Assembly (NCBI RefSeq): GCF_018614055.1 | Contig: NZ_JAGGPB010000025.1 | Span: forward strand, 124,001 to 188,000 | DNA: 64,000 nt | Source of the DNA: Streptomyces sp. ISL-98 | GTDB lineage: Bacteria; Actinomycetota; Actinomycetes; Streptomycetales; Streptomycetaceae | Direction: 5' to 3' | Part shown: piece after piece, positions 25,284 through 35,219 of the stretch | Position numbering within the stretch: the stretch's first letter is position 1 | How the letters are laid out: each line of letters starts with the position of its first letter | Notes under the pieces: generated by a model | Told to the model about the DNA's origin: nothing | Database searches by the model: none | What the model saw: only the letters and a program-made list of their open reading frames with translations | Position numbers and translations under genes: made by a program

Positions 25284-25302
25284 CGGCCGGTGAAACCGGC
25301 CG
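25284..25302. terminator. Hairpin after the coiled-coil gene
   Basis: CGGCCGG (25284-25290) pairs with CCGGCCG (25296-25302) around TGAAA, 20 bases after the coiled-coil gene stop, in a convergent gap. Confidence 0.6.
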
Positions 25303-25330
25303 AGAGTGCGGCGCAGACGTCGGACGAGGT

Positions 25331-25359
25331 GCGCTCCGGACCGTCGGGTGCCGGAGCGC
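25331..25359. terminator. Hairpin after the cold-shock gene
   Basis: GCGCTCCGG (25331-25339) pairs with CCGGAGCGC (25351-25359) around an 11-base loop. It lies 12 bases beyond the stop of the minus-strand cold-shock gene and is its likely terminator. Confidence 0.65.
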
Positions 25360-25370
25360 TGAAGGTGTTT

Positions 25371-25574
25371 TCAGGCGGGCGTGACGTTTTCTGCCTGCGG
25401 GCCCTTGGGTCCTTGTGTGACGTCGAACTGGACCTTTTGTCCCTCATTGAGCTCGCGGTATCCGCTACTGGCGATGGCCGAGTAGTGCACGAATACGTCC
25501 GGTCCGCCGCCGTCCTGCTCGATGAACCCGAAGCCCTTTTCCGCGTTGAACCACTTCACAGTGCCCGTGGCCAT
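25371..25574 (-). CDS. Cold-shock domain protein (copy 1)
   Basis: A 67-residue CspA-type single-stranded nucleic acid chaperone. The RNP motifs are intact: KGFGFI (RNP1) and DVFVHYSAI (RNP2) after the start MATGTVKWFNAE. GGGAG precedes the ATG at 25574. It differs at only two residues (Tyr39 for Phe, Pro56 for Gln) from the second copy at 44813-45016. It probably melts RNA structure under cold or general stress. Confidence 0.95.
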   Translation of the reverse strand: MATGTVKWFNAEKGFGFIEQDGGGPDVFVHYSAIASSGYRELNEGQKVQFDVTQGPKGPQAENVTPA

Positions 25575-25753
25575 GTCGTTCTCCCTGATGAATAGCGCGG
25601 GCACTGGCGAACAAGAACGGCACGTCAGCGCGACGCCTTCGAACCACCGACGTAGCGGTGCGTGGCCTCCAGGATATGACCAATCACCCCAAATATGCGT
25701 TTGTGGTCTCTTTTCCAGACTTCTTCAGAAGTAGCTCCGCGATTCCGCCACGC

Positions 25754-28036
25754 CTAGGTCGCGGGGCCCCGGCCGTCCGCCGGGGCGCTCGCTGCGGCGC
25801 TCTCCCCCTCGGTGTCCACACGCGGCAGCAGCCGGTCCAGCCAGCCCGGTGTCCACCAGGCGGCCTTCCCCAGGAGGGTCATCGCAGCGGGCACCAGGAG
25901 CAGGCGCACGATAGTGGCATCGACGAGGACGCTCGCCGCCAGCCCCAGGCCGAGCATCTTCACCACAATGTTGTCGCTGACGATGAAGGCCGCGAAAACG
26001 CTGACCATGATCAGTGCCGCACACGTGATGACCCGCGCGGTGATCTCCAGGGCGTGCGCGACGCTCGCCCGGGGGTCCCCGGTGCGCAGCCACGCCTCGT
26101 GCACGCGGGAGAGCAGGAAGATCTCGTAATCCATGCTGAGCCCGAAGACGATGGCGAACATCATCATCGGCACATAGCTCTCGATCGGCACCTCGCCCGA
26201 GACGCCGAGCGCCGGACCGCCCCAGCCCCACTGGAAAACCGCCACCACGACCCCGTAGGAGGCCGCGATCGACAGCACGTTGAGTACGGCCGCCTTGACC
26301 GCGACGAGCACTCCGCGGAAGACGGCCAGGATGACGATGAAGGCGAGGCCGACGACAACCGCGATGATCAGCGGCAGCCGGCTGGAGACGATGTCCAGGA
26401 AATCCACCTGGGCGGCGGTCGTGCCCGTCACATAGGTATCGGCGTCGGTACCGGATACCGCCTGCGGCAGTACGTCGTCCACGAGACGATTGACCAGGTC
26501 GGTCGTCTTCTCGTCCTGCGGAGCGGCGACCGAATACGCGGTGCCGATCAGTACATCGCCGTCCGACGTGGGCTTCAGCGGGGTGATCGTCGCGGCGTCG
26601 GGCACCTTGCTCAGGGCGTTCTGCGCCGCGGTGGCAAGCGAGGCACGGTCCGCCTGCGGGACATCGGTCTGGTCGATGACCAGTGTCAGAGGACCGTTCG
26701 ACCCAGGCCCGAAGGCCGAGGACATCAGATCGAAGGCACGCCGGTCGGTGAAGGACTTGGGGTCGGCCCCGTCGCCGATGTGCCCGAGCTGGATCGACAG
26801 CAGGGGGATCGCGAGGACGGCCAGGACTACGACACCGGATGCCATGAACCACCAAGGGCGGCGCTCCACGCGCTGGGCATAACGGTGCCATGTGCCGTGG
26901 GCCTCCTCGCCGGGCTCGGCGTCGGTCTCGGCAACGGGCTTGCGCACGCAGTACCTGTCGATCCGTCGGCCGACCAGCCCGATCATCGCCGGTACCAGAG
27001 TGAGCGCACCAAGCACGGCCGTGACCACGGTGACAGCGGCGGCCAGGCCGAGTTTGCCGATGAAGCTGATCCCGGAAACCCACAGGCCCGACAGGGCGAT
27101 GACGACCGTGCAGCCGGAGACCAGCACAGCCCGGCCACTCGTTGCCGTCGCCATCCCGGCCGCGGTCACGGGATCTCGTCCGTTCATCAGGTTCTGGCGG
27201 TGCCGGGTGATGAGGAACAGCGCGTAGTCGATGCCGACGCCGAGACCGATCATCGTGGCGAGCGTCGGCGAGACAGTGGCGAAGGTGAACGCCGCGGCCA
27301 GCAGGCCCAGGAGAGCCAGTCCGCAGATGACGGCGATCAGCGCCGTCAGCAGCGGCAGCCCCGCCGCCACCACGCTGCCGAAGCCGAGCAGGAGCACCAG
27401 GATCGCCACGCCGAAGCCGATGGCCTCGCTGGCCCGGTCGTCGGGCTTCGGACGGGCCAGTTCGCCGAGCGGGCCCCCGTACTCCACCTCCACATCGGCC
27501 GCGCGCAGCGGTTGGACCGCTGTATCCACCCCGTCCAGGTAGGACGACCCCAGCGTGGAGGGCTGTACGTCGAACCGGACGGTGATGTACGCCGTCTTGC
27601 CGTCGGTGGAGTACGGGCCGACGTTCTGGGTCCCGGCGGGCGGCGTCGTACCGGGGGCGGGGAGCGGGTTCTGCGCGCTGAGCACATGGGGCAGCTTCTG
27701 AAGGTCCGTCACCACGGTCGCGACCTGGCTGCTGACGTCGGTGAGCGGCTTCGATACATCGTGCAGCACGATCTGGGCGCTGTAACCGCCGGCGGTGGGT
27801 TCATGCGCCTTGAGGACGTCGAGACCGTCCTGCGACTGGGAACCGGGCAGGGTGAAGTCGTCCGAGTAGTCGCCGCCGTGCGTTCGGTCCAGCGCCTGGA
27901 AGCCCCCGAGTGCGGCCAGCCAGAGGACGATGACGGTCACGAAGTGGCGGGCGCACCATTCGCCGATGCGCCGCAGCATGCCATTGGGGCGTGGATCCGC
28001 GGCGCGCTCGGCTGCGGGCTGTGGCGACGATGGCAT
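25754..28036 (-). CDS. MMPL/RND family transporter
   Basis: A 760-residue inner-membrane transporter of the MMPL group of the RND superfamily, which exports lipids or hydrophobic compounds. Two halves each have one membrane helix, an extracytoplasmic loop and a five-helix bundle. The first helix is FVTVIVLWLAALGGFQAL. The conserved GVGIDYALFLITRHRQNL and its second copy GLSMDYEIFLLSRVHEAWLRTG carry the proton-relay Asp-Tyr pairs. GGGAG precedes the ATG at 28036. No regulator is adjacent. The cargo cannot be told from sequence. Confidence 0.92.
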   Translation of the reverse strand: MPSSPQPAAERAADPRPNGMLRRIGEWCARHFVTVIVLWLAALGGFQALDRTHGGDYSDDFTLPGSQSQDGLDVLKAHEPTAGGYSAQIVLHDVSKPLTDVSSQVATVVTDLQKLPHVLSAQNPLPAPGTTPPAGTQNVGPYSTDGKTAYITVRFDVQPSTLGSSYLDGVDTAVQPLRAADVEVEYGGPLGELARPKPDDRASEAIGFGVAILVLLLGFGSVVAAGLPLLTALIAVICGLALLGLLAAAFTFATVSPTLATMIGLGVGIDYALFLITRHRQNLMNGRDPVTAAGMATATSGRAVLVSGCTVVIALSGLWVSGISFIGKLGLAAAVTVVTAVLGALTLVPAMIGLVGRRIDRYCVRKPVAETDAEPGEEAHGTWHRYAQRVERRPWWFMASGVVVLAVLAIPLLSIQLGHIGDGADPKSFTDRRAFDLMSSAFGPGSNGPLTLVIDQTDVPQADRASLATAAQNALSKVPDAATITPLKPTSDGDVLIGTAYSVAAPQDEKTTDLVNRLVDDVLPQAVSGTDADTYVTGTTAAQVDFLDIVSSRLPLIIAVVVGLAFIVILAVFRGVLVAVKAAVLNVLSIAASYGVVVAVFQWGWGGPALGVSGEVPIESYVPMMMFAIVFGLSMDYEIFLLSRVHEAWLRTGDPRASVAHALEITARVITCAALIMVSVFAAFIVSDNIVVKMLGLGLAASVLVDATIVRLLLVPAAMTLLGKAAWWTPGWLDRLLPRVDTEGESAAASAPADGRGPAT

Positions 28037-28648
28037 GCGTTCTCCCGACGACCACCGGCGGTTCCGCCACGGTCCATGGGTGCTCTCACGCGTGGCTCCC
28101 AGGAGCGACGCACCGTACCAACGACATTGAAAGCGGCGTCGGCCCGCGCGGCACGCCCACCGGGGAGAACGGGTGAACACGAGGGGCGGTCCGCCGAGGG
28201 CTGCGGCACTCCCCCAGCCTGTTCGCGGGGCTGCTCGACCACGACCGGGGCGGTCACTTCGCGATCACCGAGGAACTTGACCGTGCCGAAGCGTGATGCC
28301 GGAGGAATGGCTGCCGCGCCCAGGTCGACTCCATGGCCGGCGCGCTGATTTGACGATACGTCAGGTCACCTCGTCGTCACCGTATCGCTTCCCCTCCGTC
28401 CTCGCGTGCACGATGATCGGTTCATGGTCGCGGCGTCCGCCCCAGAGAGCGAGGCAACAGATGGCACTCGTGCCCCACGAGCCCACCGCAGGCGTGACTG
28501 GTGTCCCCGTGGCGCATCAGGTTCCGCAAACATCTGTCCCCCGCACGCCCGGCCGGGCTTAAATGTGATCCTGAGCGGCTCGCCGACGGCCACTGCGCCC
28601 CGCAGCGCGCGGTTCGCCCAGCGTATGTGGGAGGTGTAGAAAGAGGTC
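28037..28648. other. 612-base gap with gene remnants and a palindrome
   Basis: No complete gene is supported here. A plus-strand frame from about 28177 to the stop at 28296 reads sensibly at its end (LLDHDRGGHFAITEELDRAEA) and resembles the tail of a hydrolase-like gene, so it may be a remnant. TGACG-ATA-CGTCA at 28351-28363 is a 13-base palindrome of operator type. The phosphatase gene begins at the end of the gap with AAAGAGG upstream. Confidence 0.4.
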
Positions 28649-31366
28649 ATGGCCGGACGCAACCGCCGCCCGCGCTCGGTTCTGAGGATGCGAACTGTCG
28701 CTGGCCAGGTCTTTCTCCTGCAGGTGGCGATCGTGGTCCTGCTCGTCGCCGCCGCCATCGCGGTGCTCGTACTGCAGTCCCGGAGCGACAGCGAACGCGA
28801 GGCGCGCAACCGGTCGGTCGCCGTGGCCGAGACCTTTGCGAATTCGCCCGGCATCGAAGAAGCGCTGCAGAGCCCCGACCCGACCGCGGTGCTGCAGCCG
28901 CGCGCCGAGGAGGCCCGTAAGCGTTCCGGAGTCGACTTCATCGTCGTACTGAACCCGGACGGGATCCGCTACACCCACCCCTTGCCCGACCGGATCGGCA
29001 AGAAGTTCGTCGGCAATCTGGAGCCGGCTCTGGCCGGCACCGTCGTCACCGAGAAGATCACCGGGACCATCGGGCCCCTCGTGCAGGCCCAGGTTCCCAT
29101 CACCGGCAGCGACGGCGCGGTCATCGGTGTGGTCTCCGCCGGGATCACCATCGAGAAGGTCAGCGGCGTCGTCGAAGAGCAAATTCCCCTGCTGCTCGGT
29201 TCCGCCGCAGGGGTGCTGCTGCTCGCCACGGGCGGGACCGCCCTGGTGAGCAGGCGGTTGCGCCGCCAGACCGGCGGCCTCGGTCCCGCCGAGATGACGC
29301 GGATGTACGAGCACCACGACGCGGTCCTGCATGCCGTACGGGAGGGTGTTCTCATCGTCGGCGGCGACGGGCGGCTGTTGCTCGCCAACGACGAGGCACG
29401 CCGACTGCTCGACCTCCCGGCCGAGGTCGAAGGGGCCCCCGTCGCCGATCTGGGGCTCGACCCGGAGACCGCCCGGCTGCTGGCCTCCGGAAGGATCGCG
29501 ACCGACGAGGTCCATCCGGTCGGAGACCGCCTGCTCGCCGTCAATCAGCGGACCACGGACCAGCACGGCGGGCCGCCCGGAAGCGTCACGACCCTGCGGG
29601 ACACCACCGAGCTTCAGGCACTCACCGGCCGGGCGGACGTGGCGCGGGGGCGCCTGAAGCTGCTGTACGACGCCGGCATGGAGATCGGCACCACCCTCGA
29701 TGTGGTGCGGACGTGCGAGGAGCTGGCGGAGTTCGGAGCGACCCGTTTCGCCGACTACGCCACCGTCGATCTGGTGGAGGCCGTACTGCGCGGCGAGGAG
29801 CCGGCGGCCACGGGCGCCGGTGCGGGCACGGACATGCGCCGTACAGCTTTCAGCGGCGTCCGCGAGGACACCGCGCTCTACCCGCTCGGTGAGCTGATCC
29901 GCTTCGTGCCGTCCACGCCGCTGGGTTCCGGCCTCGCAAAGGGTGAGGCGGTCCTGGAGGCGGATCTGACCGCCTTCTCCGGCTGGCAGGAACAGGATCC
30001 GGAGCGGGCGGCGCAGCTCGTCGAGTACGGCATCCACTCGATGATCGCGGTTCCGCTGCGCGCCCGCGGTGTCGTCCTGGGCCTGGCCATGTTCTGGCGC
30101 TCGGCGAAACCCGAGCCGTTCGAGGAGGAGGATCTCTCCGTCGCCGAGGAGCTCGTCGCGCGCGCCGGGGTGAGCATCGACAACGCCCGACGCTACACGC
30201 GCGAGCACACCATGGCAGTGACACTGCAGCGCAGCCTGCTGCCGCGCGGCCTGCCGGAGCAGAACGCCATCGACGTCGCCTACCGGTACCTGCCCGCGCA
30301 GGCCGGCCTCGGCGGGCTCGGTGGTGTCGGCGGGGACTGGTTCGACATCATCCCGCTGCCCGGCGCCCGCGTGGCACTCGTCGTGGGCGACGTCGTGGGC
30401 CACGGGCTCCATGCCGCCGCCACGATGGGCCGGCTGCGTACCGCGGTCCACAACTTCTCCACCCTGGACCTGCCGCCCGACGAACTGCTGTGGCACCTCG
30501 ACGAGCTGGTCGTCCGCATCGACCAGGACGAGGGCAGCGACGATGCGGACGCGGGTGTCACCGGAGCCACCTGCCTCTACGCGATCTACGATCCTGTAAC
30601 CGGGCACTGCACCATGGCGCGGGCCGGCCACCTCCAGCCCGCGATCGTCCGGCCGGACGGCACGACGGTCTTCGCCGATGTGCCCGGCGGCCCTCCGCTC
30701 GGGCTCGGCGGCCTGCCCTTCGAGACGCTGGACCTGCATCTGCCCGAGGACAGCCGCCTGGTCCTGTACACGGACGGGCTGGTCGAGGACCGGGACCGGG
30801 ACATCGACGAAGGGCTGGCGCTCCTGCGCCGTACGCTCGACGACAACGCCGACCGGACACCGGAGGAAACCTGCGAGGCAGTGCTCGGCGCGCTGCTGCC
30901 CGAGCGCCAGCGCGACGACATCGCACTGCTCGTCAGCCGAACCCGCTTGCTCGACGCCGGCCAGGTAGCCGACTGGGACGTGCCGCCCGACCCTTCGTCC
31001 GTGTCCAAGGTACGGGCCGCGGTCACCCGCAAGCTGGCCGAATGGGGCCTGGAGGAGGAGACGTTCACCACCGAGCTGATCCTCAGCGAACTGGTCACCA
31101 ACGCCATCCGCTACGCCACAGGGCCGATCCGCGTACGGCTGATCCGTGACCGCACACTGATCTGCGAGGTCTCCGACCGCAGCAGCACCTCTCCGCACCT
31201 GCGGCAGGCGGCGACCACCGACGAGGGAGGCCGAGGGCTGTTCCTCGTCGCGCAGTTCGCCGACCGCTGGGGGACCCGGTACACCGCGGACGGCAAGGTC
31301 ATCTGGACGGAGCAGCCACTGGGGGGCGGCCAACCGCCGGACATCGCGCGTGCGTACGGGCTGTGA
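28649..31366 (+). CDS. Membrane sensor SpoIIE-type phosphatase with fused anti-sigma-type kinase domain
   Basis: A 905-residue signalling protein. Helix 1 (19-43) and helix 2 (179-200) flank an extracytoplasmic CitA/DcuS-like sensor (SGVDFIVVLNPDGIRYTHPLPDRIGKKFVG). A PAS domain (about 215-330), a GAF domain (about 340-525) and a PP2C/SpoIIE phosphatase (about 530-770: GGDWFDIIPL, VVGDVVGHG, YTDGLVE, RDDIALLV) follow. The last 120 residues are a GHKL ATPase of RsbW type (SELVTNAIRYA, GGRGLFLV). It should link an external signal to partner switching that frees a sigma factor. It is the largest of four such proteins here. Confidence 0.92.
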   Translation: MAGRNRRPRSVLRMRTVAGQVFLLQVAIVVLLVAAAIAVLVLQSRSDSEREARNRSVAVAETFANSPGIEEALQSPDPTAVLQPRAEEARKRSGVDFIVVLNPDGIRYTHPLPDRIGKKFVGNLEPALAGTVVTEKITGTIGPLVQAQVPITGSDGAVIGVVSAGITIEKVSGVVEEQIPLLLGSAAGVLLLATGGTALVSRRLRRQTGGLGPAEMTRMYEHHDAVLHAVREGVLIVGGDGRLLLANDEARRLLDLPAEVEGAPVADLGLDPETARLLASGRIATDEVHPVGDRLLAVNQRTTDQHGGPPGSVTTLRDTTELQALTGRADVARGRLKLLYDAGMEIGTTLDVVRTCEELAEFGATRFADYATVDLVEAVLRGEEPAATGAGAGTDMRRTAFSGVREDTALYPLGELIRFVPSTPLGSGLAKGEAVLEADLTAFSGWQEQDPERAAQLVEYGIHSMIAVPLRARGVVLGLAMFWRSAKPEPFEEEDLSVAEELVARAGVSIDNARRYTREHTMAVTLQRSLLPRGLPEQNAIDVAYRYLPAQAGLGGLGGVGGDWFDIIPLPGARVALVVGDVVGHGLHAAATMGRLRTAVHNFSTLDLPPDELLWHLDELVVRIDQDEGSDDADAGVTGATCLYAIYDPVTGHCTMARAGHLQPAIVRPDGTTVFADVPGGPPLGLGGLPFETLDLHLPEDSRLVLYTDGLVEDRDRDIDEGLALLRRTLDDNADRTPEETCEAVLGALLPERQRDDIALLVSRTRLLDAGQVADWDVPPDPSSVSKVRAAVTRKLAEWGLEEETFTTELILSELVTNAIRYATGPIRVRLIRDRTLICEVSDRSSTSPHLRQAATTDEGGRGLFLVAQFADRWGTRYTADGKVIWTEQPLGGGQPPDIARAYGL

Positions 31367-31403
31367 GTGGCGATCCGCAGGGCTCGACGGACCGAATGCA
31401 ACG

Positions 31404-32645
31404 TCAGGTGTCGGCCGGGCGGTGGCGGATGCTGGCGGCGAGAACCGCCACATCGTCCTCGGCGTGCTGGGCGTCCAGCCGGTCCAGTACTTGGTCGAGC
31501 AGTTCCTGGATGCCGGCTCCGGGTGACAGGCGCAGGGCGGCCAGCCGGTGCAGTGAGACGTCGATGTCCTCGTGGCGGCGCTCCACCAGGCCGTCGGTGA
31601 ACATCAGCAGGGTTTCGGCGGGGGTAAGGGCCCGGGTGGCCATCTCGTAGCCGCCCAGGCCTGTGCCCAGCGGGGGGCCGACAGGCAGGTCGAGCAGGCT
31701 GCCGGTGCCCTCGGTGGTGAACACGGCCGGGGGCAGGTGCCCGGCACTGGCGAGTGCGGCGTTGCCGCGCGCCGGATCGACGCGGACGAGCAGACAGGTG
31801 GCGGGGCGGCGGGTGCCGTCCTCTGCGACGGCGGCGTCCAACTGGCGCAGCACGCGGTGGGGTGGCAGATCGGTGGAGGCGACGTACCGGAGCATGGAAC
31901 GGTATGCGTTCATGTCGACTGCCGCGTCCAGGCCGTGGCCCATGACGTCGCCCATGACGAGCAGGGTGCGGCCGTAGTGCAGGCGTACCGTCTCGAACCA
32001 GTCCCCGCCCACGAGGGAGCTGCCGCCGGCCGGGAGGTAGCGGGTTGCGAGATCAAGGTTGGGGTGGGGACGGGCCGGCTCGGCCAGCAGAGCCCGCTGG
32101 AGGTTCAGCGCCGTGCTCCGGGCCTCGGCGTAGCGGTGGGCGTGTTCGAGGTGTACGGCCGCCAGGCGTGCCGCGTAGTGCATGGTGGCCATCTCCTGGT
32201 CGGTGAAAGCGGCGTCGGCACGGATGGCCAGTACCACCCCGTGCAGACGGCCGTGTGCGAGGAGCGGCACCGATACGGCTGTCAGGGGTACGCCCGCCGG
32301 CGCAGTGGTCGAGGCGGTGATCGGCTGGCCTTCATCCATCGCCCGGACCAGCATGTCGCCCTGAGGAGTGCGGGCCTCCAGCAGGCCGCTCCGCCCGGCC
32401 GTCGCGACGCGCGAGAGTGATCGGTCAGAGGCAGGCCGCTCGGAGCGGGCGTCTTGCGGCAGCAGGTCCACCGCCGCGGCGTCGCACAGGTACCGGCACA
32501 GGAATGCGGCCAGTTCCGCGCAAGTGGTCTGGTCGTGAAGGGTGGTGCCGATCGCCTCGACAGCATGCTCCATCAGCGCGAGCCGGTCCTCGAGGCGGGC
32601 GACCGGAGCGCGCGCCTCGTCGGCAGACTCACCGTCCCCGCTCAT
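31404..32645 (-). CDS. GAF-SpoIIE serine phosphatase
   Basis: A 413-residue cytoplasmic protein: a GAF sensor (about residues 20-180, LMEHAVEAIGTTLHDQTTCAELAAFL to the end of the domain) and a PP2C/SpoIIE domain (about 195-410) with GGDWFETVRL, VMGDVMGHGLDAAVDM, FTDGLVERR and AEDDVAVLAAS. The metal-binding aspartates are present. There is no ATPase domain. GGAGG precedes the ATG at 32645. It converges with the membrane sensor phosphatase and is followed upstream by another phosphatase on the same strand. It likely dephosphorylates an anti-anti-sigma factor encoded elsewhere. Confidence 0.9.
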   Translation of the reverse strand: MSGDGESADEARAPVARLEDRLALMEHAVEAIGTTLHDQTTCAELAAFLCRYLCDAAAVDLLPQDARSERPASDRSLSRVATAGRSGLLEARTPQGDMLVRAMDEGQPITASTTAPAGVPLTAVSVPLLAHGRLHGVVLAIRADAAFTDQEMATMHYAARLAAVHLEHAHRYAEARSTALNLQRALLAEPARPHPNLDLATRYLPAGGSSLVGGDWFETVRLHYGRTLLVMGDVMGHGLDAAVDMNAYRSMLRYVASTDLPPHRVLRQLDAAVAEDGTRRPATCLLVRVDPARGNAALASAGHLPPAVFTTEGTGSLLDLPVGPPLGTGLGGYEMATRALTPAETLLMFTDGLVERRHEDIDVSLHRLAALRLSPGAGIQELLDQVLDRLDAQHAEDDVAVLAASIRHRPADT

Positions 32646-32868
32646 CGAACGCCACCTCCGCGGTCGCACACACCCCCGCCTGCAGTCGGGCGTTCGACCA
32701 GCCATATCAACAGCCACCGGACCGGTCACCACGACGCACCGAGCGCCTGACGAGCAGGAACCGGTTCGGTCCCACGGCTGACCTGCTGTGCAGGGGGCCA
32801 CCGTGCGATCACCAGGCGGTGGCACGCCTCGGGCGGCGCTCCACCACGGGGTCGGCGGCCCGGACTGC

Positions 32869-34935
32869 TCAGGGAGTTGTGTGCCGGTGGACGCGGGCCA
32901 GGACCAGGACCGTGTCGTCGGTCGGGGGGTCGGGCAGGAGGTTCTTGAGGATGCGGTCCGCTGTCGCTTCCAACGACCCCGGCTCCCGGGCCAGTTCGGT
33001 GCGCAGCGCGCTCAGACCGGCCTCGATGTCCCGGCCGCGTGCCTCGATGAGGCCGTCGGTGTACAGGGCGAGGGTGGCGTTTTCGGGGAGTTCGATCTCG
33101 GTCGTCCTGAAGGGGAAGCCGCCGACGCCCAGAGGGACTCCCAGGACGTCGTCGATGGTCTCGACTCTGCCGTCCGGGTGGAGCACCAGGGGCGGGGGGT
33201 GGCCGGCGCTGGCGATGCGGGCTCGGCCGGTCTTCGGGTCGTAGACGATGTAGAGGCATGTCGCCAGCTCGATGCCTGCGTCCTGGGCGCACGCGTCGAG
33301 CTCGGCGAGGAGGTCGTCCGGTTCGCGGTCGTGCCTGGCCAGGGCCTTGGTGGTGATGCGGAGCCGACCCATGGCGGCGGCGGCCGGCACACCGTGTCCC
33401 ATGACGTCGCCCACCACGAGGACGACCCGGTCGTCGGGCAGGTTGATGACGTCGTACCAGTCGCCGCCGACTTCGGTGATGCGGCTGCCGGGCACGTACC
33501 GGTGGGCCATGTGCACGTATGGGCTGGTGGCCAGTGCGCTGGGCAGCAGCGCGCGCTGGAGTGTGAGCGCGATGTCCTGTACGCGGCTGTACAGACGCGC
33601 GTTGTCCAGGCAGATCGCGGCGCGTGAGGCGAGCTCGCCGGCGAGGCTGAGATCGTCCTGGGTGTAGGGCGGCCGGGCCGCGGACCGGCCGAACATGGCG
33701 ATTCCCTGGACGGTGCCCCTGGCGACGAGCGGGGCGACGAGGATGCACGTCAAGCCGCTCTCGGCCAGCAGCCTCGCGCGAGCCTCATTGGAGACGGTCC
33801 GGGCCAGGAACTCCTTCACTTCGGCGGAGATGGGGCGTCCGGTTCTCAGCATTTCGTGGATGACCGATCCGGGCGGGTACGTCACGGTCTCCGCCCCGCT
33901 CACGAGTTCGGTGGCGGGAGGCGGCAGGACGGTCCCGGAGGCAATCCGGCGGGTGACCAGTGGCAGCTCGGGGTCGAACAGCTCGGTCTCGTCCGCCCAC
34001 TCCACGACCTCTACGACCGAGCCGTCGCAGAAGCCCGGGACTACCGTTTCGACCAGCTCCTGGGCCGTGAGGTTCACATCCAGGGTGGTGCCGATCCGGG
34101 CGGCGGCACGGTCCAGCAGAGCCAGCCGCTGACGGCCGGCGGTCGCTTCCAGGATGGCCTGTTCCCTGTCGGTCACGTCCACCATCAGCCCGCCCACTCC
34201 GGGCCGCGAGCCGGCCGCCTGGCTCAGGGGGAAGAAGCTCACCGACCGCACCTGGTCCCGGTCCGGACGGCCCCGTGTACGCATGCCCACCAGCATCCCC
34301 ACGACGGGCCGGCCGCCCGCGGCAACGGCGCGGAGCACGCGCTCGTACTCGCCGCCGTCGGACATGACCATGATCTCGTCCATGTGCCTCCCGAGGTGCG
34401 CCTCGATCGGGAGCCCGTCCATGTCGGCGAGCGCCTGGTTGAGGTGGACGTACCGGAGGTCGGGGTCGAGCATGACCAGGCCGATGGGGCAGGTCTCGAA
34501 GAGGGCGTCGAGGAAGGCGAGGTTCGTCTTGACCCGGTCGAGCTCCTCGCTGCGGCTCGCCAGGCCCATGACGACCGAGCGCCCCTGCGCGCCGGAGACG
34601 GGAAAGACCCGGAAGCCGCAGTCGAAGACCGTGCCGTCGCGATGCCGTGCCGCCAGGCGGCCGCGCCAGTACCCCAGGGTGCGGCCTCGTTCCAGCATCC
34701 GGGCGCACGATGCGGAGGTGCCGCCGGACGCGTCGGGGAAGAGTACGGCGCCGGGCTGGGACAGGACCGCGGAGGAGTCGTACCCGAAGAGGTCCCGCGC
34801 GCCGGGCCCCCAGTAACAGACAAGATCGTCGTCGTCGATGCCGAAGACGGCGACGGCCACGTGCTGGAGCAGCGTCCCTGGCTCGGACCAGAACGGACCA
34901 TGAGGCTTCTGGTCCCCCGGCCGATCCGATGGCAC
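32869..34935 (-). CDS. PAS-PAS-GAF-SpoIIE serine phosphatase
   Basis: A 688-residue cytoplasmic protein. Two PAS domains (about 20-130 and 135-265, the second with FETCPIGLVMLDPDLRYVHLNQALADMDG), one GAF domain (about 275-440) and a PP2C/SpoIIE domain (about 460-685: VGGDWYDVINLPDDRVVLVVGDVMGHG, YTDGLIEARGRD, TDDTVLVLARV) lie in order. No ATPase domain is fused. I start at the GTG at 34935 because AAGGGG lies at the right distance; a GTG at 34959 is in frame but lacks a site. It probably senses redox or ligand signals for partner switching. Confidence 0.9.
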   Translation of the reverse strand: MPSDRPGDQKPHGPFWSEPGTLLQHVAVAVFGIDDDDLVCYWGPGARDLFGYDSSAVLSQPGAVLFPDASGGTSASCARMLERGRTLGYWRGRLAARHRDGTVFDCGFRVFPVSGAQGRSVVMGLASRSEELDRVKTNLAFLDALFETCPIGLVMLDPDLRYVHLNQALADMDGLPIEAHLGRHMDEIMVMSDGGEYERVLRAVAAGGRPVVGMLVGMRTRGRPDRDQVRSVSFFPLSQAAGSRPGVGGLMVDVTDREQAILEATAGRQRLALLDRAAARIGTTLDVNLTAQELVETVVPGFCDGSVVEVVEWADETELFDPELPLVTRRIASGTVLPPPATELVSGAETVTYPPGSVIHEMLRTGRPISAEVKEFLARTVSNEARARLLAESGLTCILVAPLVARGTVQGIAMFGRSAARPPYTQDDLSLAGELASRAAICLDNARLYSRVQDIALTLQRALLPSALATSPYVHMAHRYVPGSRITEVGGDWYDVINLPDDRVVLVVGDVMGHGVPAAAAMGRLRITTKALARHDREPDDLLAELDACAQDAGIELATCLYIVYDPKTGRARIASAGHPPPLVLHPDGRVETIDDVLGVPLGVGGFPFRTTEIELPENATLALYTDGLIEARGRDIEAGLSALRTELAREPGSLEATADRILKNLLPDPPTDDTVLVLARVHRHTTP

Positions 34936-35219
34936 GAGACGTCCCCTTCCGGCTGCCACTCTCTACTTCATTATGCGGACATTTCGGCAGATCTGGTCGC
35001 TGAGAGATTCGCCCGCCGCGCTTTACCACAGCCGAGGAGCTGCGGGGCGGAAACAGCGCCACGTCGGCCTGAACCGGAATCCACGACCTGTTTTCGGCCA
35101 ACCATGCGTGACTCACGAGCCCGCAGACAACCCATGGTGACGTCCGCCATCTCTGACAGGCAGGGGAACAGCAGACCAGCCTGCACGCGGAAACGCGGAA
35201 ACGCAGAAAACGAGGAACG

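Noticed and set aside
25658..28348. A very long open frame (896 codons) on the plus strand opposite the MMPL exporter
   Set aside because: Its protein is low-complexity (Arg/Gly/His-rich) without domains, as expected for the antisense of a GC-rich gene.
28559..31453. A 964-codon minus-strand frame opposite the membrane sensor phosphatase
   Set aside because: No recognisable motif, skewed composition, and the plus-strand frame has complete PAS/GAF/PP2C/ATPase signatures.
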